Positions 1 to 4,947 of a stretch of 11,028 nucleotides of DNA are shown piece by piece. The stretch comes from RAM1 sp943372515. Lineage in GTDB: Bacteria > Pseudomonadota > Gammaproteobacteria > Burkholderiales > Burkholderiaceae_C. The notes beneath the pieces are model-generated. The model made no database searches, was not told the origin of the DNA, and saw only the letters and a program-made list of their open reading frames with translations. Each line of letters starts with the position of its first letter. The stretch's first letter is position 1. Position numbers and translations under genes: made by a program. The stretch is taken from the NCBI GenBank assembly GCA_943372515.1, contig CALRYY010000129.1:1-11028 (forward strand), given 5' to 3'.

Positions 1-1403
1 AGCTGGGTACTCAGGCTGCCGGACAGCGACGGGCGCAGGTACTGCGCCAGGTAAGGTGCCGCCACACCCAGCGCCAGGCGCGACACCGTGACCGTGGCGG
101 ACGCTGCGCTAGCCATGGCTGATCCGGCAAAGGTCAGGGACGCCTGGGGCGGGCGCGACGCGACGCTGGCCGAGCCGCTGAACTTCAGGGGCTGCACCAG
201 CGGCCACTGGATGGCGCTTGCGTCCAGCATGACGCCCGCCAGCGTGACCGTCGCCCGCGGGCTGGTGGATGCGTCGTCAAAGGCTGCCACGCCATCGCGC
301 ACCGACAGCCGCTGAACAGATACGTTCCAGGCGGATTGCGTGGTAGAGGCAACGGGCTGGGTACCAGCAGCTGCCCCTGTCCCCTTGTCCAGGCTCAAGT
401 CCAGGTTCAGCCGGCCTTGTGCGCTTCGCCGGATGTCTACGCGGGGCCCCGTCATTTCCACCGACTGGATGCGGGCCAGGCGCTCCAGCGGGCGCACGTC
501 GTCCAGTTGCACGGACAGCGTGTCAAACCCCAGCAGCGGCGCGGCATCGGCCGTGGCCAGCCGGGCGCCCCGCGCCATCAAGTTGCCACTGAGCTTGACC
601 ACAGGCGCCGGTGACTGCTCAAACGCCAGCCGCAAGTCAGCGTCCAGCACGGCAGCCTGCAGCCGCACGGGCAGGCTGGGTGGAAGGTACCCCAAGTAAG
701 GCGCCAGGTCGAAGCCGGCGATGCGCAGCGTCGCGTCCGTCTTGCGGCTTTGGGTAAATGGCGTGCCTTGGGCCGCTGTGTCAAACCGGCTGCCATTGAG
801 CACAAACGCCAGTTGCGGCTGCACCTGGACATCGCGGTGGGCGTTGAGGTTGCTCAGGAACGGGATGCCCAGGTTCAGCTCACGCAGTGCGTGGGTGCGC
901 TTGACGTCGGCGTCCGTGTAGTCGACCGATCCGCCCTTGAGCACCAGGTTGTACAGCGCAAAGCGCTGAGGATCCGCCGGCGCAGACGCGGGCGGCTGTT
1001 GCAGACGGGCCAGGATGTCGTCAACGTCGTACCGCCCTGCCCCCAGGTGGGCAACGCGCAGCTGGGGCGCGTCTACCTGCACGGCATCCACCACCGGGGC
1101 CAGCCGCAGCAGGGATTGCAACTCTGCATCTATATAGATACGGCTGACTTGCAGCTGGGCAGCGTCGCCGGCGGCCGACGCCACACGCAGGCCGTGCAAC
1201 GTCAGCTCCAGCGTCCAGGGGCGAAAGTCCACCTGCGCGACCTGGACCGCGCGGCCCAGCTGTTGGGTCGCCGACTTTTCGATGGCCCGCTTGAGCAGCG
1301 GCGGTACCACCAGCCAGGCCAGACCCCAAACGGCCAGAAGACCCACCAACGACCAGACTGCCCACTTTGTCCAACGGGCGCTCCTTGGATTTTTGAACTG
1401 CAT
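1..1403 (-). CDS. DUF748 / AsmA-like membrane-anchored protein, N-terminal 467 codons (runs off left edge)
   Basis: The minus strand is open from ATG 1403-1401 to base 1 with no stop, giving 467 codons of a longer protein. The N-terminus has basic residues (K4, R7, R10, K13), then one hydrophobic segment at about residues 14-37, which predicts a signal anchor with the bulk in the periplasm. After it come long amphipathic beta-type stretches with AsmA-style phrases such as 'PQLRVAHLGAGRYDVDDIL' near residue 110. This pattern fits the DUF748 family (AsmA/TamB-like superfamily), whose members are usually over 1000 residues, so most of the gene lies outside. AsmA-like proteins are linked to outer-membrane biogenesis and lipid transport; the specific role here is unknown. 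ATG 1403 is the only ATG available, because an in-frame stop lies at 1434-1436. The Shine-Dalgarno match is poor. It is divergent from the lytic transglycosylase gene. Family assignment is by recognition of pattern, not by search. Confidence 0.8.
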   Translation of the reverse strand, partial: MQFKNPRSARWTKWAVWSLVGLLAVWGLAWLVVPPLLKRAIEKSATQQLGRAVQVAQVDFRPWTLELTLHGLRVASAAGDAAQLQVSRIYIDAELQSLLRLAPVVDAVQVDAPQLRVAHLGAGRYDVDDILARLQQPPASAPADPQRFALYNLVLKGGSVDYTDADVKRTHALRELNLGIPFLSNLNAHRDVQVQPQLAFVLNGSRFDTAAQGTPFTQSRKTDATLRIAGFDLAPYLGYLPPSLPVRLQAAVLDADLRLAFEQSPAPVVKLSGNLMARGARLATADAAPLLGFDTLSVQLDDVRPLERLARIQSVEMTGPRVDIRRSAQGRLNLDLSLDKGTGAAAGTQPVASTTQSAWNVSVQRLSVRDGVAAFDDASTSPRATVTLAGVMLDASAIQWPLVQPLKFSGSASVASRPPQASLTFAGSAMASAASATVTVSRLALGVAAPYLAQYLRPSLSGSLSTQ

Positions 1404-1409
1404 GGCCTG

Positions 1410-1438
1410 AGTTTTCAGCGCACACCCCAAAAGGTCAA
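1410..1438 (-). promoter_or_regulatory. Weak promoter candidate for the DUF748 gene
   Basis: On the minus strand a good -35 (TTGACC, 1438-1433) is followed after 17 bases by a poor -10 (AAAACT, 1415-1410). The predicted start of transcription would fall almost on the ATG at 1403, which would make the message leaderless or nearly so. That agrees with the lack of a clear ribosome binding site, but the -10 matches only three of six consensus positions. Confidence 0.3.
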
Positions 1439-1463
1439 TGCGCATTTGCCGCCACCATGAAGA

Positions 1464-1506
1464 AAGCCCGGACGGGTCTGGCCTGCAGCCTGCCCCGTCC
1501 GGGCTT
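1464..1506 (-). terminator. Strong hairpin, probable intrinsic terminator for leftward transcription
   Basis: Two perfect 13-base arms (1464-1476, AAGCCCGGACGGG, and 1494-1506) enclose a 17-base loop. Read on the minus strand the stem is followed by TCTTC, giving a T-rich exit (CTTTCTTC). Read on the plus strand it is followed by GACGGC, which lacks T's. It therefore best terminates leftward transcripts arriving from 1507-1910, and would insulate the DUF748 gene, whose ATG is 61 bases further on. No recognisable protein gene ends just upstream of it. Confidence 0.65.
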
Positions 1507-1861
1507 GACGGCTGGCACAAGGCCCATGCCGTCTGGGTACGCAACGGGGAGGGTTATGTCCCGCGCCGCGTCGAAGGCAATAGATTGCCTCCATGGGTGG
1601 CCGGGGCTGCTGCAACGTCCATCGGGCGATGGCGTCTGGCTCCTACCGGCTGGATGCTCGAATGAACAAGCCCTGCAAACTTATGTGATGAGGGCCATGA
1701 ATACAAATCGGATTTTCAATGGCGCAGTGGCGATCCATTGCCCGAATTGGCTTGACAGGACAAATAGAGGTTGCAGCCCATTCAGTTCGGCGCCAGCCGT
1801 TGTGAAACGAGGCAAAAACAGGCCGCAAACGACCAGCCAGGGGCATTCCCAGCCTCAAAAA
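1507..1861. other. Gene-poor stretch with several small inverted repeats
   Basis: I see no convincing protein gene on either strand. The longest open frames here (142 codons on plus from 1457; 71 and 66 codons on minus) have no ribosome binding site and translate into mixed sequence rich in Arg, Pro, Ser and Cys without recognisable domains. What is visible is structure: AGGCAAT/ATTGCCT around 1575-1590 (2-base centre), CCATCG/CGATGG at 1619-1632, and a nested imperfect hairpin around 1695-1733 (GCCAT...ATGGC enclosing AAATC/GATTT). With the leftward promoter elements at 1867-1943 and the hairpin at 1464-1506, the stretch could be the body of a non-coding transcript of about 400-450 bases. 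That is inference. It does not match 6S, tmRNA, RNase P or SRP RNA by the landmarks I know. Confidence 0.4.
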
Positions 1862-1877
1862 CTGTATTTATATACAG
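1862..1877. promoter_or_regulatory. LexA (SOS) box
   Basis: The 16 bases CTGTATTTATATACAG match the proteobacterial LexA operator CTGT-N8-ACAG exactly, with the AT-alternating core typical of strong boxes. The arms are palindromic at seven of eight positions. It sits in the AT-rich part of the intergenic region. Read leftward, its core contains TATAAA (1872-1867), so LexA could cover the -10 of a minus-strand promoter (spaced 17 bases from a weak -35, TTAATT, 1895-1890). It is also about 30-45 bases downstream of the stronger leftward promoter at 1943-1915. Relative to the rightward promoter of the transglycosylase gene it is too far upstream for simple repression. No known SOS gene (lexA, recA, imuAB, dnaE2, umuDC) is adjacent. 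Confidence 0.6.
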
Positions 1878-1914
1878 CTTTCTAAATGTAATTAAATGAA
1901 TAACAAGTTAATCT

Positions 1915-1943
1915 TTTATACTTGACTGGGTATTTTGATTCAA
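1915..1943 (-). promoter_or_regulatory. Leftward sigma-70-type promoter candidate
   Basis: On the minus strand TTGAAT (1943-1938) and TATAAA (1920-1915) are separated by exactly 17 bases, a near-consensus sigma-70 arrangement in a locally AT-rich stretch. Transcription would start near 1908 and run left through the LexA box toward the hairpin at 1464-1506. The -35 lies inside the 19-bp palindrome at 1932-1950. Confidence 0.5.
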
Positions 1944-1950
1944 TCAAAAT
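1922..1950 (+). promoter_or_regulatory. Rightward sigma-70-type promoter candidate for the lytic transglycosylase gene
   Basis: TTGACT (1922-1927) and CAAAAT (1945-1950) are 17 bases apart. The -35 matches five of six consensus bases, the -10 four of six. Transcription would start near 1957 and give a 5' leader of about 180 bases before the ATG at 2139. The -10 lies inside the 19-bp palindrome, so a protein bound there could affect both directions. Confidence 0.45.
1932..1950. repeat. 19-bp perfect palindrome, candidate operator between divergent promoters
   Basis: ATTTTGATTCAATCAAAAT is a perfect inverted repeat with 9-base arms around C1941. It overlaps the leftward -35 and the rightward -10 described for this region. 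The half site resembles an FNR half site (TTGAT), but the spacer is 3 bases, not the 4 needed for FNR, so the regulator is unknown. A symmetrical AT-rich site over two promoter elements is the usual look of a dimeric repressor operator. Confidence 0.45.
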
Positions 1951-1957
1951 CCGCCCA

Positions 1958-1976
1958 GTCCCAAAAAACTAGGGAC
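1958..1976 (+). other. Small hairpin at the predicted 5' end of the transglycosylase mRNA
   Basis: GTCCC (1958-1962) and GGGAC (1972-1976) can pair around a 9-base A-rich loop. If transcription starts near 1957, this stem would sit at the very 5' end of the message, where such stems often protect against decay. Only 5 base pairs, so support is modest. Confidence 0.3.
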
Positions 1977-2086
1977 AACCCGAACCCGCTGCCGACCCCG
2001 GCTAAGTCAAATCGCTGCAAGATGTCCAGAGGACGGCGCAGGATTTTGATGGCGTACCAATCCAAACGATGAGCCTGAGTGAAGTG

Positions 2087-2104
2087 ATGCTGGCAACCCA
2101 GCAT
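2087..2104 (+). other. Hairpin in the transglycosylase 5' leader
   Basis: ATGCTGG (2087-2093) and CCAGCAT (2098-2104) form a perfect 7-bp stem with a 4-base CAAC loop. It ends 23 bases before the Shine-Dalgarno sequence at 2128-2134. There is no following T-run, so it is not a terminator; a role in leader stability or translation is possible but unproven. Confidence 0.35.
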
Positions 2105-2138
2105 GACAAGCCAGGCCCGCGCGTAGAAAGGAAGTGCT

Positions 2139-2954
2139 ATGACAGCGTTAGGACAAATCGCCCAGGGCATGCGAGTCTTCGCATCCGATATTGCCCAAGG
2201 CTTTTTTGAGATCACGCACAACGGCTTTGCCCTCGTCGGCCTGGCTGTGGTGTTTTCTGTGATCACCCTGACTGCCCGCCCCGACTTGCGTCAGGCTGGC
2301 GAAGTGAAACTCATCGGCTGGCTGCAAGCCCGCCAGGTGGCCTCCATGGGCATGGAAGTGGAAAGCGACGCCATTGATCGCGCCACAGCCACCAACCCAA
2401 AAAGTCTGCCCAAACAGCAAGCGGCCGTTGCCTTCTGGCTCAGCCGCAAGTACCGTGTGGCGCCCGAGCCTTTGGGCGCGCTGGTGGCCGAGGCCTATGA
2501 GATTGGTGCGCGCACCCGGCTCGACCCCACCTTGATCCTGGCCATCATGGCGGTCGAATCGGGCTTCAACCCCTTTGCCCAAAGCCCTGTTGGCGCCCAG
2601 GGCCTGATGCAGGTGATGACCGGCATCCACAGTGACAAGTACGAGAGCTTTGGCGGCAAGCTGGCTGCTTTCGACCCGGTCACCAACCTGCGTGTGGGCG
2701 TGAAGGTGCTGCAGGAATGCATTGCCCGCGCCGGCTCGCTGGAAGGCGGCCTGAAGTTCTATGTGGGCGCAGCCAACCTGGAAGACGACAACGGCTACGC
2801 CGGCAAGGTCATGGCTGAACACCAGCGCTTGCTGCAAGTGGCTGGCGGCAAGTCCATTCCGGCGTTCAACCCGCCGGTTCAGGCCATCCCCGTGGTGGCC
2901 CCGCCCATGCCGGCGCCGGCCATCGAGAAGGTCGCCGCGCTGGCCAGTTCCTGA
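2139..2954 (+). CDS. Membrane-anchored lytic transglycosylase, SLT domain (271 aa)
   Basis: Residues 130-160 carry the hallmark of family 1 lytic transglycosylases: 'AVES' with the presumed catalytic Glu140, followed by GAQGLMQVM (152-160). These enzymes cleave the MurNAc-GlcNAc bond of peptidoglycan to form 1,6-anhydro ends. The usual third motif AYNAG is replaced by FYVGAAN (207-213), which keeps the Tyr but not the Asn next to it. A hydrophobic segment at about 29-46 without a lipobox suggests an inner-membrane anchor with the catalytic domain in the periplasm. The C-terminal 35 residues are rich in Pro and Ala, likely a flexible tail. AAGGAAG at 2128-2134 supports ATG 2139. The glyA promoter overlaps its end. 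Acting in cell-wall turnover is safe; a link to the downstream pilus genes would be speculation. The exact subfamily is not clear. Confidence 0.85.
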   Translation: MTALGQIAQGMRVFASDIAQGFFEITHNGFALVGLAVVFSVITLTARPDLRQAGEVKLIGWLQARQVASMGMEVESDAIDRATATNPKSLPKQQAAVAFWLSRKYRVAPEPLGALVAEAYEIGARTRLDPTLILAIMAVESGFNPFAQSPVGAQGLMQVMTGIHSDKYESFGGKLAAFDPVTNLRVGVKVLQECIARAGSLEGGLKFYVGAANLEDDNGYAGKVMAEHQRLLQVAGGKSIPAFNPPVQAIPVVAPPMPAPAIEKVAALASS

Positions 2955-2970
2955 GCGCCTGGGCTACACT
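2941..2970 (+). promoter_or_regulatory. Promoter candidate for the glyA riboswitch leader
   Basis: TGGCCA (2941-2946) and TACACT (2965-2970), 18 bases apart, each match four of six consensus bases. Transcription would start at about 2976-2977, exactly where the first paired stem of the ZTP riboswitch begins. The promoter overlaps the last codons and stop (2952-2954) of the preceding gene. The positional agreement adds weight to otherwise moderate matches. Confidence 0.5.
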
Positions 2971-2975
2971 AGGCG

Positions 2976-3090
2976 GGTGCGCGACTGGCGATAGGCGCGA
3001 CGCCCCTTGCGGCGCCGCTGCTGACGTGGATGACCACTGGGAAGCGCACCGCCCTGGCAACGGGGTGATCAGCCGTTCGCCTGGGCAGCC
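2976..3090 (+). promoter_or_regulatory. ZTP (pfl) riboswitch upstream of glyA
   Basis: The leader shows the conserved parts of the ZTP/ZMP riboswitch (pfl motif) in order. The P1 stem GGTGCGC (2976-2982) pairs perfectly with GCGCACC (3044-3050). The inner conserved strands are GACTGGCG (2983-2990) and CCACTGGGAAGCG (3034-3046). A short P2 hairpin is GTGG-ATGA-CCAC (3026-3037). A linker hairpin lies around 3052-3064, then the second conserved block CGCCTGGGCA (3078-3087) that forms the pseudoknot domain. These riboswitches turn on one-carbon and purine genes when ZTP builds up on loss of 10-formyl-tetrahydrofolate, and glyA is a known target class. A 5-bp hairpin follows (CCCTG 3089-3093, CAGGG 3101-3105) but no T-run, so control is more likely at translation initiation (TAAGGA 3115-3120) than by termination. 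About 30 extra bases sit between the first conserved strand and P2. Confidence 0.88.
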
Positions 3091-3128
3091 CTGGTTCATT
3101 CAGGGACCACCGTCTAAGGACTGCCACC

Positions 3129-4373
3129 ATGTACGACCGTACCATTCTTGTTGAACAGACCGACCCCGAGCTGTGGGCCGCCATCCAGGCCGAAAATGCG
3201 CGCCAGGAACACCACATCGAGCTGATTGCCAGCGAAAACTACGCGTCGCCGGCCGTCATGGCCGCGCAGGGCACGCAGCTCACCAACAAATACGCAGAGG
3301 GCTACCCGGGCCGCCGCTACTACGGCGGCTGCGAACATGTTGACGTGGCCGAACAGCTGGCCATTGACCGTGTGAAGCAGATTTTTGGTGCCGAGGCCGC
3401 CAACGTGCAGGCGCACTGCGGTGCATCCGCCAACGAAGCAGTCTTTCTGGCGTTCCTGAAGCCCGGCGACACCATCATGGGCATGAGCCTGGCCGAAGGC
3501 GGCCACCTGACGCACGGCATGGCACTGAACATGAGCGGCAAATGGTTCAACGTGGTGAGCTACGGCCTGAACGACAAGGAAGAAATCGACTACGACGCCA
3601 TGGAGCGCAAGGCCCATGAAACGAAGCCCAAGCTGATCATTGCCGGTGCCTCGGCGTACAGCCTGCGCATTGACTTTGAGCGTTTTGCCAAATTGGCCAA
3701 GGATGTCGGCGCGATCTTCATGGTGGACATGGCCCACTACGCCGGCCTGATTGCCGCTGGTGTGTACCCCAACCCCGTGCCGCATGCCGACGTGGTGACC
3801 TCCACCACCCACAAGAGCCTGCGCGGCCCACGCGGCGGCATCATTCTGATGAAGGCCGTGCATGAGAAGGCCATCAACAGCGCCATCTTCCCCGGCCTGC
3901 AGGGCGGCCCGCTGATGCACGTGATTGCCGCCAAGGCCGTCGCGTTCAAGGAAGCGCTGCAACCTGAATTCAAGGCTTACCAGCAGCAAGTGGCCAAGAA
4001 CGCCGTGGTGGTGGCCGAGACGCTGGTCCAGCGCGGCCTGCGCATCGTCAGCGGCCGCACCGAAAGCCACGTCATGCTGGTGGACCTGCGCGCCAAGGGC
4101 ATCACCGGCAAAGAGGCCGAGGCCGTGCTGGGCGAAGCCCACATGACCATCAACAAGAACGCCATCCCCAACGATCCGGAAAAGCCCATGGTCACCAGCG
4201 GTGTGCGCATTGGCACCCCCGCCATGACTACGCGCGGCTTCAAGGAGGATGAAGCCCGCCTGACAGCCAACCTGATCGCCGACGTGCTGGACAACCCGCG
4301 CGATGCAGCCAATATTGCTGCCGTGCGCGCCAAGGTCAACGCGCTGACGGCGCGCTTTCCGGTTTACCGCTGA
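3129..4373 (+). CDS. glyA: Serine hydroxymethyltransferase (414 aa)
   Basis: GlyA converts serine and tetrahydrofolate to glycine and 5,10-methylenetetrahydrofolate, the main source of one-carbon units for purine, thymidylate and methionine synthesis. It is a cytosolic PLP enzyme. The protein is full length for the family. The PLP lysine is K229 in the signature TTTHKSLRGPRGG, with D200 and H203 in the VDMAHYAG motif (cofactor binding) and H228 before the lysine. The N-terminal signatures ELIASENYAS (31-40) and NKYAEGYPGRRYYGG (53-67) are intact. The segment around 92-103 reads NVQAHCGASANE where E. coli has a QPHSG version; the Cys/Ala form looks like a lineage variant. TAAGGA at 3115-3120 lies 8 bases before ATG 3129. 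A ZTP riboswitch precedes the gene and nrdR follows after 2 bases, so both probably share a transcript. Confidence 0.98.
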   Translation: MYDRTILVEQTDPELWAAIQAENARQEHHIELIASENYASPAVMAAQGTQLTNKYAEGYPGRRYYGGCEHVDVAEQLAIDRVKQIFGAEAANVQAHCGASANEAVFLAFLKPGDTIMGMSLAEGGHLTHGMALNMSGKWFNVVSYGLNDKEEIDYDAMERKAHETKPKLIIAGASAYSLRIDFERFAKLAKDVGAIFMVDMAHYAGLIAAGVYPNPVPHADVVTSTTHKSLRGPRGGIILMKAVHEKAINSAIFPGLQGGPLMHVIAAKAVAFKEALQPEFKAYQQQVAKNAVVVAETLVQRGLRIVSGRTESHVMLVDLRAKGITGKEAEAVLGEAHMTINKNAIPNDPEKPMVTSGVRIGTPAMTTRGFKEDEARLTANLIADVLDNPRDAANIAAVRAKVNALTARFPVYR

Positions 4374-4375
4374 GC

Positions 4376-4825
4376 ATGAAGTGCCCCTTTTGCGGTCACG
4401 CTGAAACCCAGGTGGTGGAAACGCGTGTGTCCGAAGACGGGGACTTCATCCGGCGCAGGCGCCAGTGCGGCGCCTGTGAAAAGCGCTTTACCACCTACGA
4501 ACGGCCCGACGTCAATTACCCGGCGGTCGTCAAGAAAGACGGCCGGCGCATCGAGTTTGAGCGCGGCAAGCTGCTGGCGTCCATGAACCTGGCATTGCGC
4601 AAGCGCCCGGTCAGCACCGAGCAGGTTGACAGCGCCATTGAGCGCATCGAGGAAAAGCTGCTGAACCTGGGCGTACGCGAAATCCCGTCCAACCGCATTG
4701 GCGAGCTGGTCATGCGCGAGCTGAAAAAGCTCGACAAGGTCGCTTACGTGCGGTTTGCCAGCGTTTACCGCAGCTTTGAAGACATTGACGAGTTCAAGAC
4801 GCTGGTGGACGAGGTGAGGCGGTAA
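4376..4825 (+). CDS. nrdR: Transcriptional repressor NrdR (149 aa)
   Basis: NrdR represses the ribonucleotide reductase operons by binding paired NrdR boxes in response to dATP/ATP levels. The protein has the standard length. It starts with a four-cysteine zinc ribbon (C3, C6, C31, C34; CPFCGH and CGACEKRF), with the basic stretch RRRRQ (26-30) just before the second pair. An ATP-cone domain follows from about residue 49 (VVKKDGRRIEFERGKL) to about 139. The start lies 2 bases after the glyA stop, so the genes look translationally and transcriptionally coupled; the glyA-nrdR pairing is common in proteobacteria. I see no NrdR box in the window, so its own targets lie elsewhere. Confidence 0.97.
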   Translation: MKCPFCGHAETQVVETRVSEDGDFIRRRRQCGACEKRFTTYERPDVNYPAVVKKDGRRIEFERGKLLASMNLALRKRPVSTEQVDSAIERIEEKLLNLGVREIPSNRIGELVMRELKKLDKVAYVRFASVYRSFEDIDEFKTLVDEVRR

Positions 4826-4845
4826 CTCTCCCAGGGGAGCAAGCC

Positions 4846-4865
4846 TGCGGGCGAACAACCCCGCA
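4846..4865 (+). other. Small hairpin after nrdR
   Basis: TGCGGG (4846-4851) and CCCGCA (4860-4865) can pair around an 8-base loop, 20 bases after the nrdR stop. It has no T-run, so it may be only a weak pause or 3' end stabiliser. I find no convincing intrinsic terminator between nrdR and fimT, so read-through into the pilus operon cannot be excluded. The rest of the 122-base gap is C-rich; no good promoter is visible. Confidence 0.3.
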
Positions 4866-4947
4866 AACCGGCTCCGCCCGTCTCCCGCACCCGCCCGTTC
4901 GTCCGCTCCTGCTGGGCCTGCCGCAAAAGTCAGGCAACACTGCGCCC

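Noticed and set aside
750..1460. 236-codon plus-strand frame opposite the DUF748 gene
   Set aside because: The minus strand carries an uninterrupted 467-codon frame with a proper signal anchor and family pattern; the plus frame is rich in Gln, Arg and His, as expected of an antisense shadow.
1643..1858. 71-codon minus frame just left of the LexA box, as an SOS peptide
   Set aside because: It would need a TTG start with only a weak upstream GAGG-type signal, and the sequence is not hydrophobic like known SOS toxins such as TisB. The location is tempting but the coding evidence is poor.
1457..1885. 142-codon open frame on plus
   Set aside because: It begins within the terminator-like hairpin region, has no ribosome binding site, runs across the LexA box and translates into unstructured mixed sequence.
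1935..1947. FNR/CRP-family site TTGAT-N3-ATCAA
   Set aside because: FNR requires a 4-base spacer; here it is 3.
2022..2211. Two tiny overlapping frames (ATG 2022 to stop 2070-2072, then ATG 2069 onward) joined by ATGA, as leader peptides
   Set aside because: Neither has a Shine-Dalgarno sequence, the second runs out of frame into the transglycosylase gene, and ATGA overlaps arise easily by chance.
3089..3105. Intrinsic terminator in the glyA riboswitch expression platform
   Set aside because: The stem is only 5 bp and has no T-run after it, so termination is not supported.
3114..4142. 342-codon minus-strand frame opposite glyA
   Set aside because: glyA on the plus strand is beyond doubt; the minus frame is its shadow, rich in His, Val and Gly.
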